A DNA stretch of 64,000 nt from Bifidobacterium miconis (GCF_019331735.1 NZ_JAHBBH010000007.1:1-64000); one strand, 5' to 3'; positions 1 through 9,000 are shown, counted from the stretch's first letter. A program made the numbers and translations. The notes: generated by a model from the sequence alone, not told the origin.

Positions 1-1510
1 ACATGAGCAGGCCGTGATAGCACGGGTCGGCCGGGTCGGTTTCCCACTGGTTGCGCGCGACGAACGCGTTCTGCTTGCGATAGATGGTTTCGGGCGGCTC
101 GATGCCGAAGAACGTTTCACGTGAAACATTGTCCATGCAACCGCCACCATCGACCGCACCATCCGCGGCCCCGATGGCGTCACGGTCGACGCCATCGCCC
201 ACGCCACACTCCGATAACGCATCTTCCTCGGCCGAATCATCGCCGTCGAGTTTCACGTGAAACACTCGACGACCGTATCCGCCGAGCCTCACGGTCGCGC
301 GCCAGCGGCGCACGCCGCCAACGGTCGCATCGCCGCACACGATGTCACCGTTACGTCCGGCGGCACCGGCACCGCCAGCCACGTCATCAGCAACGGACTT
401 CCCGAGACCGGTCGCCTCGCCGCACATGCCTTCCGCATCGCGACCGTCATCGGCACGGCCGATTCCGCACGGCACGATCTCCGTCACGTCACCCGCATAG
501 TCCTCCCCCGATTCGGCGACGAGCGTCGGCCGGGTCGCGCTGCGGATCGTGATCTCCGCGTCCTGACCGACCGGCACGACCATGCCCGGACGCGACTCGA
601 GCATGAACCCGCCGACCGCGGCCAGCCAGTCCCACGCCTCGTCGTACGAATCGCGCATCGCGATCGCCAGCGTGAACCGCTTACGTTCGCCGGCTGCCAA
701 CGTAAGCGGTCCACATGCGCGCGGAAACGCAGCAGACGGGCGATCGACGAGATTGAGCTCGACCGCGCCCTCGAACGTGGATCCCGGCCCGCCGCCCCGC
801 TGCCAGCGCGGGTCGTGGTCGACGGTGAAGCTGTGCGCGGAGGTGCGGCCGGTGAGCGCGACCAGCAGCAGCGGCATCGCGCCGCTCGACTTCTGCCAGT
901 AGGCCCAACTGTGACGGCCGATCAGGCACATGTGCCGCAGCACGCACTGCTCGTATTTGAACGCATCATCGCCGCGGAAGAACTGGTTCATGAGCAGCGG
1001 CACGCCGAGCCGGCCGATCGTGACCGGCCGGTCGGACGCGTTCTCCAGTTCAATCGTCCACTCGACGTCGTCGTCGCGCTTGCGGAAGCGTTCGGCGATG
1101 GCCAGTCCGGCCGTCTCGTCACCGCTCTCGATGCGCACGTCGATCGTGGACGCGTCCGGGTAATCGACCGTGCGCAGTCCGTCCAGCGCGGCGGTATGGA
1201 TCGTGCGCGCGGACCGTCCGGCCGTGTCGGACGGATTGCGGGCCGAGCCATCGACGGCGGACGCGTCGGCGTTCACGTCGCCGGCACCGAGCTCTCCCGC
1301 CCCATCGCCGGCGGTCTCGGCGACGTCGATCGTCAGGCTGCCCAGCCAACGCGCATCCGGACCGTCGAAACCGGGAAATTCGTCCGGCGTGACGAGGAAC
1401 TCGGTGCCGTCCGCGTCGTCCACGCCGCGCAGCGACGTCCACGCCGCGCGCTCCGCGTCGAAGGTCGCGTCCAGTCCGCCGATGCGCCAGATGATACGTC
1501 CGCCGCCCAT
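1..1510 (-). CDS. Unrecognised large protein, N-terminal part, possibly a carbohydrate-active enzyme (partial)
   Basis: The minus-strand frame opens at an ATG preceded by a good AAGGAAAGGA ribosome binding site and stays open to the window edge, so at least 503 residues are visible and the C-terminus is missing. There is no signal peptide and no lipobox, so a cytoplasmic location is likely. The first ~400 residues look beta-rich (for example the stretch HSWAYWQKSSGAMPLLLV) and are followed by a long charged linker. Near the window edge a new block starts (FFGIEPPETIYRKQNAFVARNQW), perhaps the beginning of an alpha/alpha-barrel catalytic domain. DUF5695-type proteins came to mind, but this is only a weak resemblance. 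It lies downstream of a sugar-binding lipoprotein and near a GH127 arabinofuranosidase, so a role in arabinose-glycan breakdown is inferred from context. Two parS-like sites are embedded in its coding sequence. Confidence 0.6.
   Translation of the reverse strand, partial: MGGGRIIWRIGGLDATFDAERAAWTSLRGVDDADGTEFLVTPDEFPGFDGPDARWLGSLTIDVAETAGDGAGELGAGDVNADASAVDGSARNPSDTAGRSARTIHTAALDGLRTVDYPDASTIDVRIESGDETAGLAIAERFRKRDDDVEWTIELENASDRPVTIGRLGVPLLMNQFFRGDDAFKYEQCVLRHMCLIGRHSWAYWQKSSGAMPLLLVALTGRTSAHSFTVDHDPRWQRGGGPGSTFEGAVELNLVDRPSAAFPRACGPLTLAAGERKRFTLAIAMRDSYDEAWDWLAAVGGFMLESRPGMVVPVGQDAEITIRSATRPTLVAESGEDYAGDVTEIVPCGIGRADDGRDAEGMCGEATGLGKSVADDVAGGAGAAGRNGDIVCGDATVGGVRRWRATVRLGGYGRRVFHVKLDGDDSAEEDALSECGVGDGVDRDAIGAADGAVDGGGCMDNVSRETFFGIEPPETIYRKQNAFVARNQWETDPADPCYHGLLM
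113..128. promoter_or_regulatory. parS-like ParB-binding site 1
   Basis: The sequence CGTTTCACGTGAAACA differs by one base from the bacterial parS consensus TGTTTCACGTGAAACA, and the 14-bp core palindrome GTTTCACGTGAAAC is perfect. It lies inside a coding sequence, where it encodes VSRET. The family is known to nucleate ParB for chromosome segregation; function here is inferred from sequence alone. Confidence 0.8.
249..264. promoter_or_regulatory. parS-like ParB-binding site 2
   Basis: AGTTTCACGTGAAACA again matches the parS consensus at 15 of 16 positions with a perfect 14-bp core. It lies about 120 bp from site 1 in the same coding sequence, this time encoding FHVKL in a different phase of the palindrome. 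Two cores so close together are very unlikely by chance. Confidence 0.8.
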
Positions 1511-1789
1511 GTCAGTCAGTCCTTTCCTTTGCAACAGTCGTCAATCAGTCGTCGCAATCAGTCATTGCAGTCAATCGTTCGCACGTTTGCGACCAGCTGT
1601 CCGGAACCGGTCGTCCGCGCCGCCACACACCCCCGCGCATCATCCGCAAGCCATGCAGGCCGCACGCATATCACGCGTGCGCACGTTGTCCGTTTCCGGA
1701 ATCCGTGCGCACGTTGTCGGAATCATCGGCGTGTTCAACCCGTCGGCATCGCACCGAAACCACACGGGTATGGCCACCCCTCAGTCGGA

Positions 1790-3403
1790 TCAGCCGAGCT
1801 TCTCGGTGTAGGTGTCGTACCACTTCTGCCAGATGGCGATGTTGTCCTTGACGCCGGTGTTCTCGAGGCTCTTGACGTACTCGTCCCAGTCCTTGTCGAT
1901 GCCGCCCTTCTGGATCCAGCCGGCCACCTTCGGCATCACGTAGGTCATGATGACCGTGTTGTTGTTGGCGAGCGTGTTCAGGTCGGAGGAACCGGGTACC
2001 ACGTAGATCGGCATGTAGTCCTTGCTCTCGGAGATCTTCTCGTAGGTCGGGCGGTACACCTCGTCGGCGGCGCGGAACTCCTGCGAGTTGATGGTGGAGC
2101 CGTCGGCGCCCTCGGGCTTGACGTCGGGGCGGATCCAGCCGGCCATGTTGCCGGAGAGCACTTCGAGCTTCGGGTCGGTCTGGCCGCTGATCACGTACTT
2201 GTGGTCGCCCTCGTCCTTGACGAACTTCGGGATGGAGCCCCAGTACTGCTCGACGGACACCTTCTCGCTGTACAGCGTGTCGATGAGCTTCCAGATGGCG
2301 TCCTTGTTGGCGGCCTCCTTGGAGACGGACACCTTGCCGGTGTGGTACTGGTTGAAGTCCTGCGAGTAGTCCCACTTGGCGTCGCTGCTCGCGGTCTCCT
2401 TGAGCGGCGGGACGGACACGTACTGGTCCTGCCACTTGGTGCCGACCACGGCGACCGGGTTCCACGCGAGCACCGCGCCGGCGGTGGGCACGTCGTCCTG
2501 CTGCATTTCGGCCCAGTACTTGCTGTAGTCCTTGGTGACGTAGTCGGCCGGCACGAGTCCCTTCTCGACGAGGGAATGCACCCACGTGATGACGCGCTTG
2601 AAGTTATCGGTGGTCAGGTAGGTCTTCACCTTGCCGTTCTCGACGTAGTAGCCGTTCTGGCCGGCCTGCGACTGCAGCTGCGTGACGATGCCGGTGGAGT
2701 TGAGGAAGGCGACCGCGTCGTTCATGCCGAAGCCGGACGAGCCGAGCTTCTGCATGTTGAACGGGATTTCGTCGGCCTTGCCGTTGCCGTTCGGATCCTT
2801 GGTCTTGAACTGCTCGAGCACGTTCTCGAATTCGTCCCACGTGGTCGGCACCTTGAGGCCGAGCTTGTCGAGCCACGTCTTGTTGATGATCAGGTGGGTG
2901 CCGGAGCCCTTGAAGTCCTCGCCCCAGCTGTCGGGCAGCGTGTAGATGTGGCCGTCGAGGTCGGTGACCATCTTCTCGGAGGTCGGCTCGGACTTGAACA
3001 GCGCCTCAACGTTCGGCATCTTGTCGAGATGCGGCTTGAGGTCCTCGAACAGGTCGGCCTGCGCGACGTCGCTGGTGGAGAAGCCGCTGATCGTCACGTC
3101 CGCCACGTCGCCGGAGGCGAGCGACGGGCCCTTCTGCGAATCCCACGCGCTCGTCGCGATGTCGCTCCACTTGATCGTGCAGTCGCAGCCGGCCTCGACG
3201 TCCTTGACCCAGCCCATGTCGGCCATCTTCGGCTGGACGTTGGTGTCGTGGATGACCGCGACGTTGATGATCGGCTTGCCGTTCGCGTCGGTCTGTCCGC
3301 TCGCGTTGCCGCCGCCGCAGCCGGCCAGCAGCATGGTCATGGCCGATGCGATCGCGACCGCGGCCATCATCGGCCGGCGCGACGTGCCGTTGTACTTGCT
3401 CAT
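1790..3403 (-). CDS. ABC transporter sugar-binding lipoprotein (family 1 extracellular SBP)
   Basis: This 537-residue protein is a lipid-anchored solute-binding component for carbohydrate import. The N-terminus is a typical lipoprotein signal (residues 1-28, lipobox LAGC followed by GGGNASG). The mature part has the long form (about 500 residues) typical of binding proteins for complex oligosaccharides, with the internal signature NGNGKADEIPF seen in that group. The start is preceded by GGAGACTGAC. No ABC permease genes lie beside it: the next gene downstream is the unrecognised partial protein, and upstream is a GPH symporter with a GH127 arabinofuranosidase. The permeases are presumably beyond the left edge or elsewhere. 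Arabinose-oligosaccharide binding is inferred from the neighbours. Two palindromes upstream probably control it. Confidence 0.85.
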   Translation of the reverse strand: MSKYNGTSRRPMMAAVAIASAMTMLLAGCGGGNASGQTDANGKPIINVAVIHDTNVQPKMADMGWVKDVEAGCDCTIKWSDIATSAWDSQKGPSLASGDVADVTISGFSTSDVAQADLFEDLKPHLDKMPNVEALFKSEPTSEKMVTDLDGHIYTLPDSWGEDFKGSGTHLIINKTWLDKLGLKVPTTWDEFENVLEQFKTKDPNGNGKADEIPFNMQKLGSSGFGMNDAVAFLNSTGIVTQLQSQAGQNGYYVENGKVKTYLTTDNFKRVITWVHSLVEKGLVPADYVTKDYSKYWAEMQQDDVPTAGAVLAWNPVAVVGTKWQDQYVSVPPLKETASSDAKWDYSQDFNQYHTGKVSVSKEAANKDAIWKLIDTLYSEKVSVEQYWGSIPKFVKDEGDHKYVISGQTDPKLEVLSGNMAGWIRPDVKPEGADGSTINSQEFRAADEVYRPTYEKISESKDYMPIYVVPGSSDLNTLANNNTVIMTYVMPKVAGWIQKGGIDKDWDEYVKSLENTGVKDNIAIWQKWYDTYTEKLG

Positions 3404-3533
3404 GTCAGTCTCCTTCGATCTCGCCGGCGGCCGCCCGTCGGCGCATGTTGTGCGATTCCGCGCGTACTCGTGCGTCGTCTGTGCGTGGCACCGTACGCTC
3501 CGTCGATCGTTGCCGATCGCCGTTCACCATCAT

Positions 3534-3551
3534 TGTGAAATCGCTTTCACA
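3534..3551. promoter_or_regulatory. Palindromic operator upstream of the sugar-binding lipoprotein
   Basis: TGTGAAATCGCTTTCACA is a perfect inverted repeat of seven bases around TCGC, of LacI-operator style, about 130 bp upstream of the lipoprotein start. A second palindrome, TGTTATGATAACA, follows immediately and contains a TATCAT-like -10 on the minus strand. The divergent LacI gene of this locus is a candidate ligand, though its own promoter palindrome has a different sequence. Confidence 0.55.
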
Positions 3552-3553
3552 CT

Positions 3554-3566
3554 TGTTATGATAACA
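3554..3566. promoter_or_regulatory. Second palindrome (TGTTATGATAACA) in the same promoter region
   Basis: This is a perfect 13-bp inverted repeat with a single central base, three bases from the TGTGAAA-type operator. Read on the minus strand it includes TATCAT, a plausible -10 element for the binding-protein gene, so bound protein would cover the promoter. Confidence 0.4.
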
Positions 3567-3639
3567 GTGGCATGGTTAATGCGCAACTCACGGAAAAACT
3601 TTCACACCAGTTTTCACAGCTGACGACATATCGGCCCTC

Positions 3640-3945
3640 CAACACGGCACTCAGCGCAGCAAAACCGACAGACCTTCGGAGAATCACCCCGTAGAGAAGC
3701 CCCTCAGCGGGGAAATTCTCCGAAGAACCAACACATTTACCTCGCCAAGCGCCCCCAGCGTGGCAAAACCTCCCGTCCTTCGGAGAATCACCCCGCAGAA
3801 CAACCCCTCAGCAAAGCAAAACACCGAAGGTACACCAAACTCACCACGCTCAGCACCCTCAACGAGGCAAAACCGACAGACCATCGGAAAACCACCCCGC
3901 AGAGAAGCCCCTCAGCGGGGAAATTCTCCGAAGAACCATTCGACA
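3640..3945. repeat. Three degenerate copies of a dispersed intergenic repeat
   Basis: The 725-bp gap between the lipoprotein and the symporter carries three imperfect units of about 100 bp, each with CAGCG(C/T)AGCAAAAC, then CTTCGGAGAATCACCCCG, then in two copies CCCCTCAGCGGGGAAATTCTCCGAAG. The CTTCGGAGAA and TTCTCCGAAG arms can pair. Related sequence in the opposite orientation occurs again before 47 kb. Short ORFs here follow the repeat and have no ribosome binding sites, so the stretch is taken as non-coding. Confidence 0.65.
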
Positions 3946-4042
3946 TACCACGCATAGCGGCCTCCATGTACCGAAATCAGCGCCGAAGCCCATATCCCCG
4001 TACAACCCCGCGCAGCATTCGCACCCCGCACAGCACATACGA

Positions 4043-4078
4043 CGAAGGCCCCTCCCGAACCAACGGGAGGGGCCTTCG
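4043..4078 (-). terminator. Rho-independent-like terminator after the GPH symporter
   Basis: A perfect 15-bp stem (CGAAGGCCCCTCCCG and its complement) with a six-base loop lies 50 bp beyond the symporter stop codon. There is no strong U tract, so it could also protect the 3' end. Confidence 0.65.
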
Positions 4079-4128
4079 CACAGGAGAAAGGAGAAAGAAA
4101 GAAGGTGCGTTATCGGATCAGCGGGCGA

Positions 4129-5544
4129 TCACCTGCCTTCCGCGGCGAGCGCCTTGGCGTGGCGCTCGGCCAGCTCGGCCTTGATCTGCGGCTCCATCTT
4201 CTCGTACTTGCGGTAGAAGCACATGATCACGCCGACGATGATGTAGACGATGACCTGCAGCCAGATGAAGCAGAAGCTGATCGCGTCCTGAGCGGACTGG
4301 GACTGGACGTCCTTGGTCGCGTCGTAGCCGGCCGCACCCATGATCTCGAGCGGCAGGAACGCGCCGAAGCCGGAGCCGACCTGGATGCAGAACGCGGAGC
4401 CGACGGCGGTCAGGAAGCCGGCCGCGTGCACGCCGGTCTTCCACTCGCCGTAGTCGACGGTGTCGGCGAGCATGCCGAACGGCATGCCGATGGCGATGGC
4501 CGCGCCGAAGACGCCGATGGTCCAGAAGATGACGAGCAGCGGGACGTTGGTGCCGGCGAGCGGCATGAGAGCCTGACCGACGCCGCCGATGACGAGGCCG
4601 ATGATCATAGTCAGGGTCTTGTTCTTGGTCTTGTTGGCGATGATCGGCATGGCGATGGTGCCGAGCAGGCCGAGGACCTGCACGCCGTTGAACAGCGAGG
4701 TCAGGTTGCGGTTGTCGAGCACGTACTGCGCGTAGTAGGTGGACACGCCGTTACGGGTGGACTGGGCGACCCAGTAGATCACGAACGCGACGACGAGGAT
4801 GATCCACGGCCAGTTGCCCTTGGCGGCCTTGAAGGAGTCCTTCAGCGGGATCGGCTTGTTGAGTTCGGGGTGGTAGTTGCGCTCGTTGAGGTTCTTGAAG
4901 GAGAACAGGAGCAGCGCGATGGCGATGACGCCCCAGATAGCGGTGACGATCATGAAGCCGGCCTTGTCGCCGCCGCCGACCATGGCACCGAAGACGCCGA
5001 CCAGCGGGATGGTGAAGGACGAGGTGATGAAGGAGCCGATCTGGCCGCCGGCCATGCGGAAGGAGTTGGCGTTGTTGCGCTCGGTCGGGTCGGAGGTGAG
5101 GTTCGGCAGGATGGCGGTGATCGGGGTCTGGATGCCAGTGTAGACGGCGCCGGCGGCCAGGATGTAGGTGATCAGCGCGTACGCGAACTTCGGGGCGCCT
5201 TCAGGCAGGCTCGGCGCGGTGAACGCGATCCACACGGTGACCGCGAACGGCACGCACAGCCACAGGAACCACGGGCGGGACTGGCCCCACTTGGTGTTGG
5301 TGTGGTCGACGATGGAGCCCCACACGATGGCGGAGATCGCGTCGGCGAAGCGGGCGACAAGCAGAATGGTCGCCGCGCCCAGCGCGCCGGCCGCCGGGAT
5401 GTGGAAGACGTTGGTGTAGAAGTACATGATGTACGACGAGATCGTCACGTACAGCAGGTTGCCCGCCATATCGGTGAAGGAGTAGGCGATCTTCTCCTTC
5501 GTGGAAAGCTTCACTGCGGAAGCGTCCTGAGTTGCAGCACTCAT
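4129..5544 (-). CDS. GPH-family sugar:cation symporter (MFS)
   Basis: This 471-residue integral membrane protein belongs to the glycoside-pentoside-hexuronide:cation symporter family. The N-terminal pattern KEKIAYSFTDMAGNLLY and the loop DHTNTKWGQSRPWFLW (conserved D and RP(W/Y) of the A-like motif) are characteristic, and about 12 hydrophobic helices can be counted. The family imports glycosides or pentose oligomers with H+ or Na+. It is encoded 68 bp downstream of the GH127 arabinofuranosidase and on the same strand, so it most likely brings in the enzyme's substrate or product. The start follows GAAGAAGGAACAACA, a good ribosome binding site. The substrate, arabinofuranosyl disaccharide or arabinose, is inferred. 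Confidence 0.9.
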   Translation of the reverse strand: MSAATQDASAVKLSTKEKIAYSFTDMAGNLLYVTISSYIMYFYTNVFHIPAAGALGAATILLVARFADAISAIVWGSIVDHTNTKWGQSRPWFLWLCVPFAVTVWIAFTAPSLPEGAPKFAYALITYILAAGAVYTGIQTPITAILPNLTSDPTERNNANSFRMAGGQIGSFITSSFTIPLVGVFGAMVGGGDKAGFMIVTAIWGVIAIALLLFSFKNLNERNYHPELNKPIPLKDSFKAAKGNWPWIILVVAFVIYWVAQSTRNGVSTYYAQYVLDNRNLTSLFNGVQVLGLLGTIAMPIIANKTKNKTLTMIIGLVIGGVGQALMPLAGTNVPLLVIFWTIGVFGAAIAIGMPFGMLADTVDYGEWKTGVHAAGFLTAVGSAFCIQVGSGFGAFLPLEIMGAAGYDATKDVQSQSAQDAISFCFIWLQVIVYIIVGVIMCFYRKYEKMEPQIKAELAERHAKALAAEGR

Positions 5545-5582
5545 TGTTGTTCCTTCTTCGTTGATTGGTGAAAGACTGTCAG

Positions 5583-5598
5583 CCCCTCAGCCGAGGGG
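5583..5598. repeat. Short hairpin between GH127 and symporter genes
   Basis: CCCCTC and GAGGGG pair around AGCC in the 68-bp intercistronic gap. It resembles the outer part of the CCCCTCAG/AGCTCCCC dispersed element and may stabilise or partly terminate the upstream transcript. Confidence 0.45.
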
Positions 5599-5612
5599 CC
5601 AAGGCAGAAAGA

Positions 5613-7610
5613 TCAGAAGTCCGAGTCGAACCAGACCTGCATCTGGCCGATCTCGCGGTTGGCCCACGCGTAGTACGGGATGAGCTTGAGGTCGTAGGAC
5701 TTCTCCCCGACCGGATGCTCCTCGACGTCCGCATACAGCGGGAAGTCCTCGCCGTCGTGCGTGCGCTTGGTGGCCGGGATCGTGATGACCTCCACGCCGT
5801 CGAGCTCGCCGAAGTGGTATTCGGCCTTGGCGCGGTCGGCGTCGTGGCTGGCGATGTGGTAGTTCCACAGCGGGGCCGTGTTGTCGGTCTCCTCGGCGCA
5901 GAACACGATCGGTCCGCGCATCACGGCGATCTTGCCGATGTCGTGGCGCACGAGCGTCTTCGAGCGCATGAACTTGACGGCCATGTCGAGATCGAGCGTG
6001 ATCGTCGTCGTGCCCGGGGTCACCTCGACGGTCACGAAACCGTCGGTGACGGGCAGACGGCGCGCGTCCTCGCCATTCACGGTCATCTCGTGCTTGGAAG
6101 CGGACCAGCTCGGGATGCGCACGAGGAACTTCACCGGGTCGACGCCTTCCGGCACGGTCACGGTGAACTCGATGTGGCCGTCCCACGGGAAGTTCGACTT
6201 CTGCGAGACCTTCACGCCGTCGAAGAACTCGGCGTCGTTCGCGATGAACTGGTGGGCGACGATCTCGCGGCGGTCCTCGTGCACGGTGTACAGGTAGCGG
6301 TCCACGGACGCGATGAGTCGCGCGATGTTGGCCGGGCAGCAGGCGCAGCCGAACCATTCGGCGCGGTGCATGAGCACGTGGTAGCGGTCGGGGTTGTGCT
6401 CGGTGGCCTCCGGGTCGGCCTCGAGCGCGTTCACGTAGTAGAAGTGCTTGCCGTCGAGCGCGATGCCGGCGATGGAGCCGTTGAACAGCTCCTTCTCGAG
6501 CACGTCGGCGTATTCGCCCTTGGTCTCGAGCTCGAGCATCTGGCGGGCGAGGAAGCTCATGGCGACGGACGCGCAGGTCTCGCCGTACATGGTGTCGCTC
6601 GGCAGGTCGTAGTCGTAGGTGAACGCCTCGCCGACGTGCGTCGAGCCGACGCCGCCGGTGATGTACATGCGCTTGGTGACGATGTTGTGCCACAGGCGCT
6701 TGGCAGTCTCCTCGAGCTCCTTGTCGCAGGTCAGTCGCGCGACGTGGGCGACGCCGGTGAGCATGTAGCCGACGCGCACGGCGTGGCCTTCGGCGGTGAG
6801 CTGCTGGCGGATCGGACGCGCGGTCTGCGTGTACTCGTGCGTCCAGCCGCGCATCTGCGGGAAGATGTCGGTCGAACCGTCGCCGATCTTCGCGTTCTGC
6901 TTGTCGTAGAAGCTCGGATCCTTGCCGCGCACGTCGATGAAGAACTTGGCGAGGTCGAGGTACTGCTGCTTGTGCGTGACCTCGTACAGGCGGGAGAGCG
7001 CGAGCTCGATCTCCGGGTGGCCGTCAGCGCCGGGGATCTTGCCGTCCTCCTCGCCGAAGTTGGCGGCGAGGCAGCCGGCCATCTTCTCGGCGACTTCGAG
7101 CGCCTGCTGGTTGCCGGTGACCTCAAAGTACGCGACGGCGGCCTCGATGTAGTGGCCCATCACGTACATTTCGTGGGACTGCTGGATCTGCGTGAAGCGC
7201 TCGCGGTTGGCGAACGCGCCCGACTTGATGATGTACGGGGTGTCGAGGTAGCCGTCCTCGCGCTGGGCGCGGGCGATGAGGTCGACGAGCTTGTCGCAAA
7301 GTTCCTTGAGCTGCTCGTCCGGCTCGTAGGCGAGCGCGTATGCGGCCTCTTCGAGCCACTTGTACACGTCGGAATCCTGGAAGACGAAGCCCTTGAACTC
7401 GCCTTCCTCGTCGCCGGCGGCGATGCGCAGGTTGCGCACGGCACGGCTGTAGTGGTAGTCGATGTCCTGCTTCGCGCCGGACGGGTCGCGCGGGATGTCG
7501 ATCTTCTGCTCGTCGTTGATGACGGCCCACTGGTACGGGATCACCTCTTTGGCAACGTTTTCACGGTAACGCTTCCAGAACGGCGAAGTAACCGTGACAT
7601 GCTGGCTCAT
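5613..7610 (-). CDS. Beta-L-arabinofuranosidase, GH127
   Basis: The enzyme releases L-arabinose from beta-arabinofuranosyl oligosaccharides such as those of hydroxyproline-rich plant glycoproteins. I start it at the ATG at 7610 (MSQHVTVTSPFW, preceded by AAAGGAAGAG), giving 665 residues, close to the 658 of B. longum HypBA1; the frame extends 24 residues further upstream but that part lacks family sequence. The GH127 active site is intact: E328 (VGEAF), E344 and C346 (YGETC), and C424-C425 (CACCPAN) correspond in spacing to HypBA1 E322, E338, C340, C417 and C418, the Zn-bound cysteine nucleophile site. There is no signal peptide, so it acts in the cytoplasm on imported sugar. It is first in a probable operon with the GPH symporter and is divergent from a LacI regulator. 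Confidence 0.93.
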   Translation of the reverse strand: MSQHVTVTSPFWKRYRENVAKEVIPYQWAVINDEQKIDIPRDPSGAKQDIDYHYSRAVRNLRIAAGDEEGEFKGFVFQDSDVYKWLEEAAYALAYEPDEQLKELCDKLVDLIARAQREDGYLDTPYIIKSGAFANRERFTQIQQSHEMYVMGHYIEAAVAYFEVTGNQQALEVAEKMAGCLAANFGEEDGKIPGADGHPEIELALSRLYEVTHKQQYLDLAKFFIDVRGKDPSFYDKQNAKIGDGSTDIFPQMRGWTHEYTQTARPIRQQLTAEGHAVRVGYMLTGVAHVARLTCDKELEETAKRLWHNIVTKRMYITGGVGSTHVGEAFTYDYDLPSDTMYGETCASVAMSFLARQMLELETKGEYADVLEKELFNGSIAGIALDGKHFYYVNALEADPEATEHNPDRYHVLMHRAEWFGCACCPANIARLIASVDRYLYTVHEDRREIVAHQFIANDAEFFDGVKVSQKSNFPWDGHIEFTVTVPEGVDPVKFLVRIPSWSASKHEMTVNGEDARRLPVTDGFVTVEVTPGTTTITLDLDMAVKFMRSKTLVRHDIGKIAVMRGPIVFCAEETDNTAPLWNYHIASHDADRAKAEYHFGELDGVEVITIPATKRTHDGEDFPLYADVEEHPVGEKSYDLKLIPYYAWANREIGQMQVWFDSDF

Positions 7611-7766
7611 GGCTCTTCCTTTCCACACTGATTGGCTGCTGACTTCGTGTTCTCTTGTACGGAGCGGCGGGACCTGCTGCAATGCGATCGCGTCCCGCGC
7701 GGCTCCTTGATCGATTGCACAGCAATACTAAAAAACCACGGCTTGACCCGATTCAAGGTCTTGCGA

Positions 7767-7784
7767 ATGCGAAAATTTTCGCAT
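7767..7784. promoter_or_regulatory. LacI-type operator between GH127 and its regulator
   Basis: ATGCGAAAATTTTCGCAT is a perfect 18-bp palindrome lying 14 bp before the regulator's start codon. It overlaps the presumed regulator promoter (TTGCGA at 7762, TACACT at 7784), so it fits autorepression as well as control of the divergent GH127 operon. Confidence 0.7.
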
Positions 7785-7797
7785 ACACTGTCGCCTC

Positions 7798-8925
7798 ATG
7801 GACACCGTGTCAACGCAGCAATCGCAACCGACACGCCGAGCCGCGCGCATGGCGCCGGCCTCGTCGCGAACCGCGGCCAAACCGACGCTCGCCGACGTGG
7901 CACGCATTGCCAACGTATCCATCGCCACCGCGTCAAAAGCGCTCAATCGCACCGACCGCATCTCCGCGGCCACGCAGCGCGCAGTCATCGACGCGGCCGA
8001 ACGTCTCGGCTATCGTACCCCGACCGAACGCGGCCGGCAGCAGCGCCAACGCTCCGGGCTCGTCGGCCTCATCACGTCCGACTACAACGGCCGTTTCTCG
8101 CTGCCGCTGCTCACGGGCGCGGAAAGCACGCTGGGCGCGTCGAACCACGCCGCGCTGCTCATGAGCTCGCACGGACGGCCCGCGCTCGAGAAAAGCCACA
8201 TCGACCGGCTCGCCGCGCACGGCGTGGACGGGCTGATCGTCGTCGGCAACACGACCAACTCGCGCCCGCCGCTCGACCCGCAGACGACGATGGGGCTGCC
8301 GGTCATCTACACGTACGATCCGTCGCGCGACCCGGACGACTGCAGCATCGTGTGCGACAACGTCGGCGCGGGCGCGCAGGCGATCGAATACCTGCTCAGC
8401 CTCGGCCGGCGCTACATCGCGATCATCGCCGGACCGGAGGATTTCCAAGCCGCGAAGGACCGTGCACGCGGCGCTTGGCAGACGTTTTCGATCTACGATT
8501 TCAGCCCGGTCGACGTGCTGTTCGACGCATGGAGCGAGGAGTGGGGCGAGCGCGCGGCGCGCGTGCTGCTCGACCGGCACCCGCATCTGGACGCGATCTA
8601 CGCGCTCAGCGACGAGATCGCGCGCGGGGCCGTGCGCGGACTGCTCGCCGCCGGCAAACGCGTGCCGCAGGACGTCGCCGTCATCGGGCACGACAACTGG
8701 TACGTGTTCGCCGCGAACGCGCACCCGACGCTCACCACGTTCGATAACAACATCGCTATGATCGGCAAGACGGCCGCGCAGTTCCTGCTCGACGCGCTGG
8801 CCGGCCGCCCGCACCACGGCGTCACCACGATCGAATGTCCGATGATCGTGCGCGAGTCCACCGAAGCGTCCCGCCGCACCCCGCTCGAAAGCTCCGGTCG
8901 CATCTTCGCGCGCCAGAGCAGCTGA
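7798..8925 (+). CDS. LacI-family transcriptional regulator of the arabinoside locus
   Basis: A 375-residue LacI/GalR repressor. After a basic 27-residue lead comes the helix-turn-helix (KPTLADVARIANVSIATASKALN, about residues 28-50) with the hinge region, then a periplasmic-binding-like sensor domain (GLVGLITSDYNG to the C-terminus, with the family motif DVAVIGHDNW). It is divergently transcribed from the GH127 gene and presumably responds to arabinose or an arabinofuranoside. The ATG used here has no ribosome binding site, and a TACACT -10 ends only eight bases before it, so the transcript may be leaderless. An alternative internal start is Met18, which would shorten the unusual N-terminal tail. 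Confidence 0.88.
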   Translation: MDTVSTQQSQPTRRAARMAPASSRTAAKPTLADVARIANVSIATASKALNRTDRISAATQRAVIDAAERLGYRTPTERGRQQRQRSGLVGLITSDYNGRFSLPLLTGAESTLGASNHAALLMSSHGRPALEKSHIDRLAAHGVDGLIVVGNTTNSRPPLDPQTTMGLPVIYTYDPSRDPDDCSIVCDNVGAGAQAIEYLLSLGRRYIAIIAGPEDFQAAKDRARGAWQTFSIYDFSPVDVLFDAWSEEWGERAARVLLDRHPHLDAIYALSDEIARGAVRGLLAAGKRVPQDVAVIGHDNWYVFAANAHPTLTTFDNNIAMIGKTAAQFLLDALAGRPHHGVTTIECPMIVRESTEASRRTPLESSGRIFARQSS

Positions 8926-9000
8926 CGCAACAAGGGCAATGCCTCAATGCCTCCGACCGCCGCCACCAACCTACCGGCCGCGGCCATCCGCCCAACAAAC

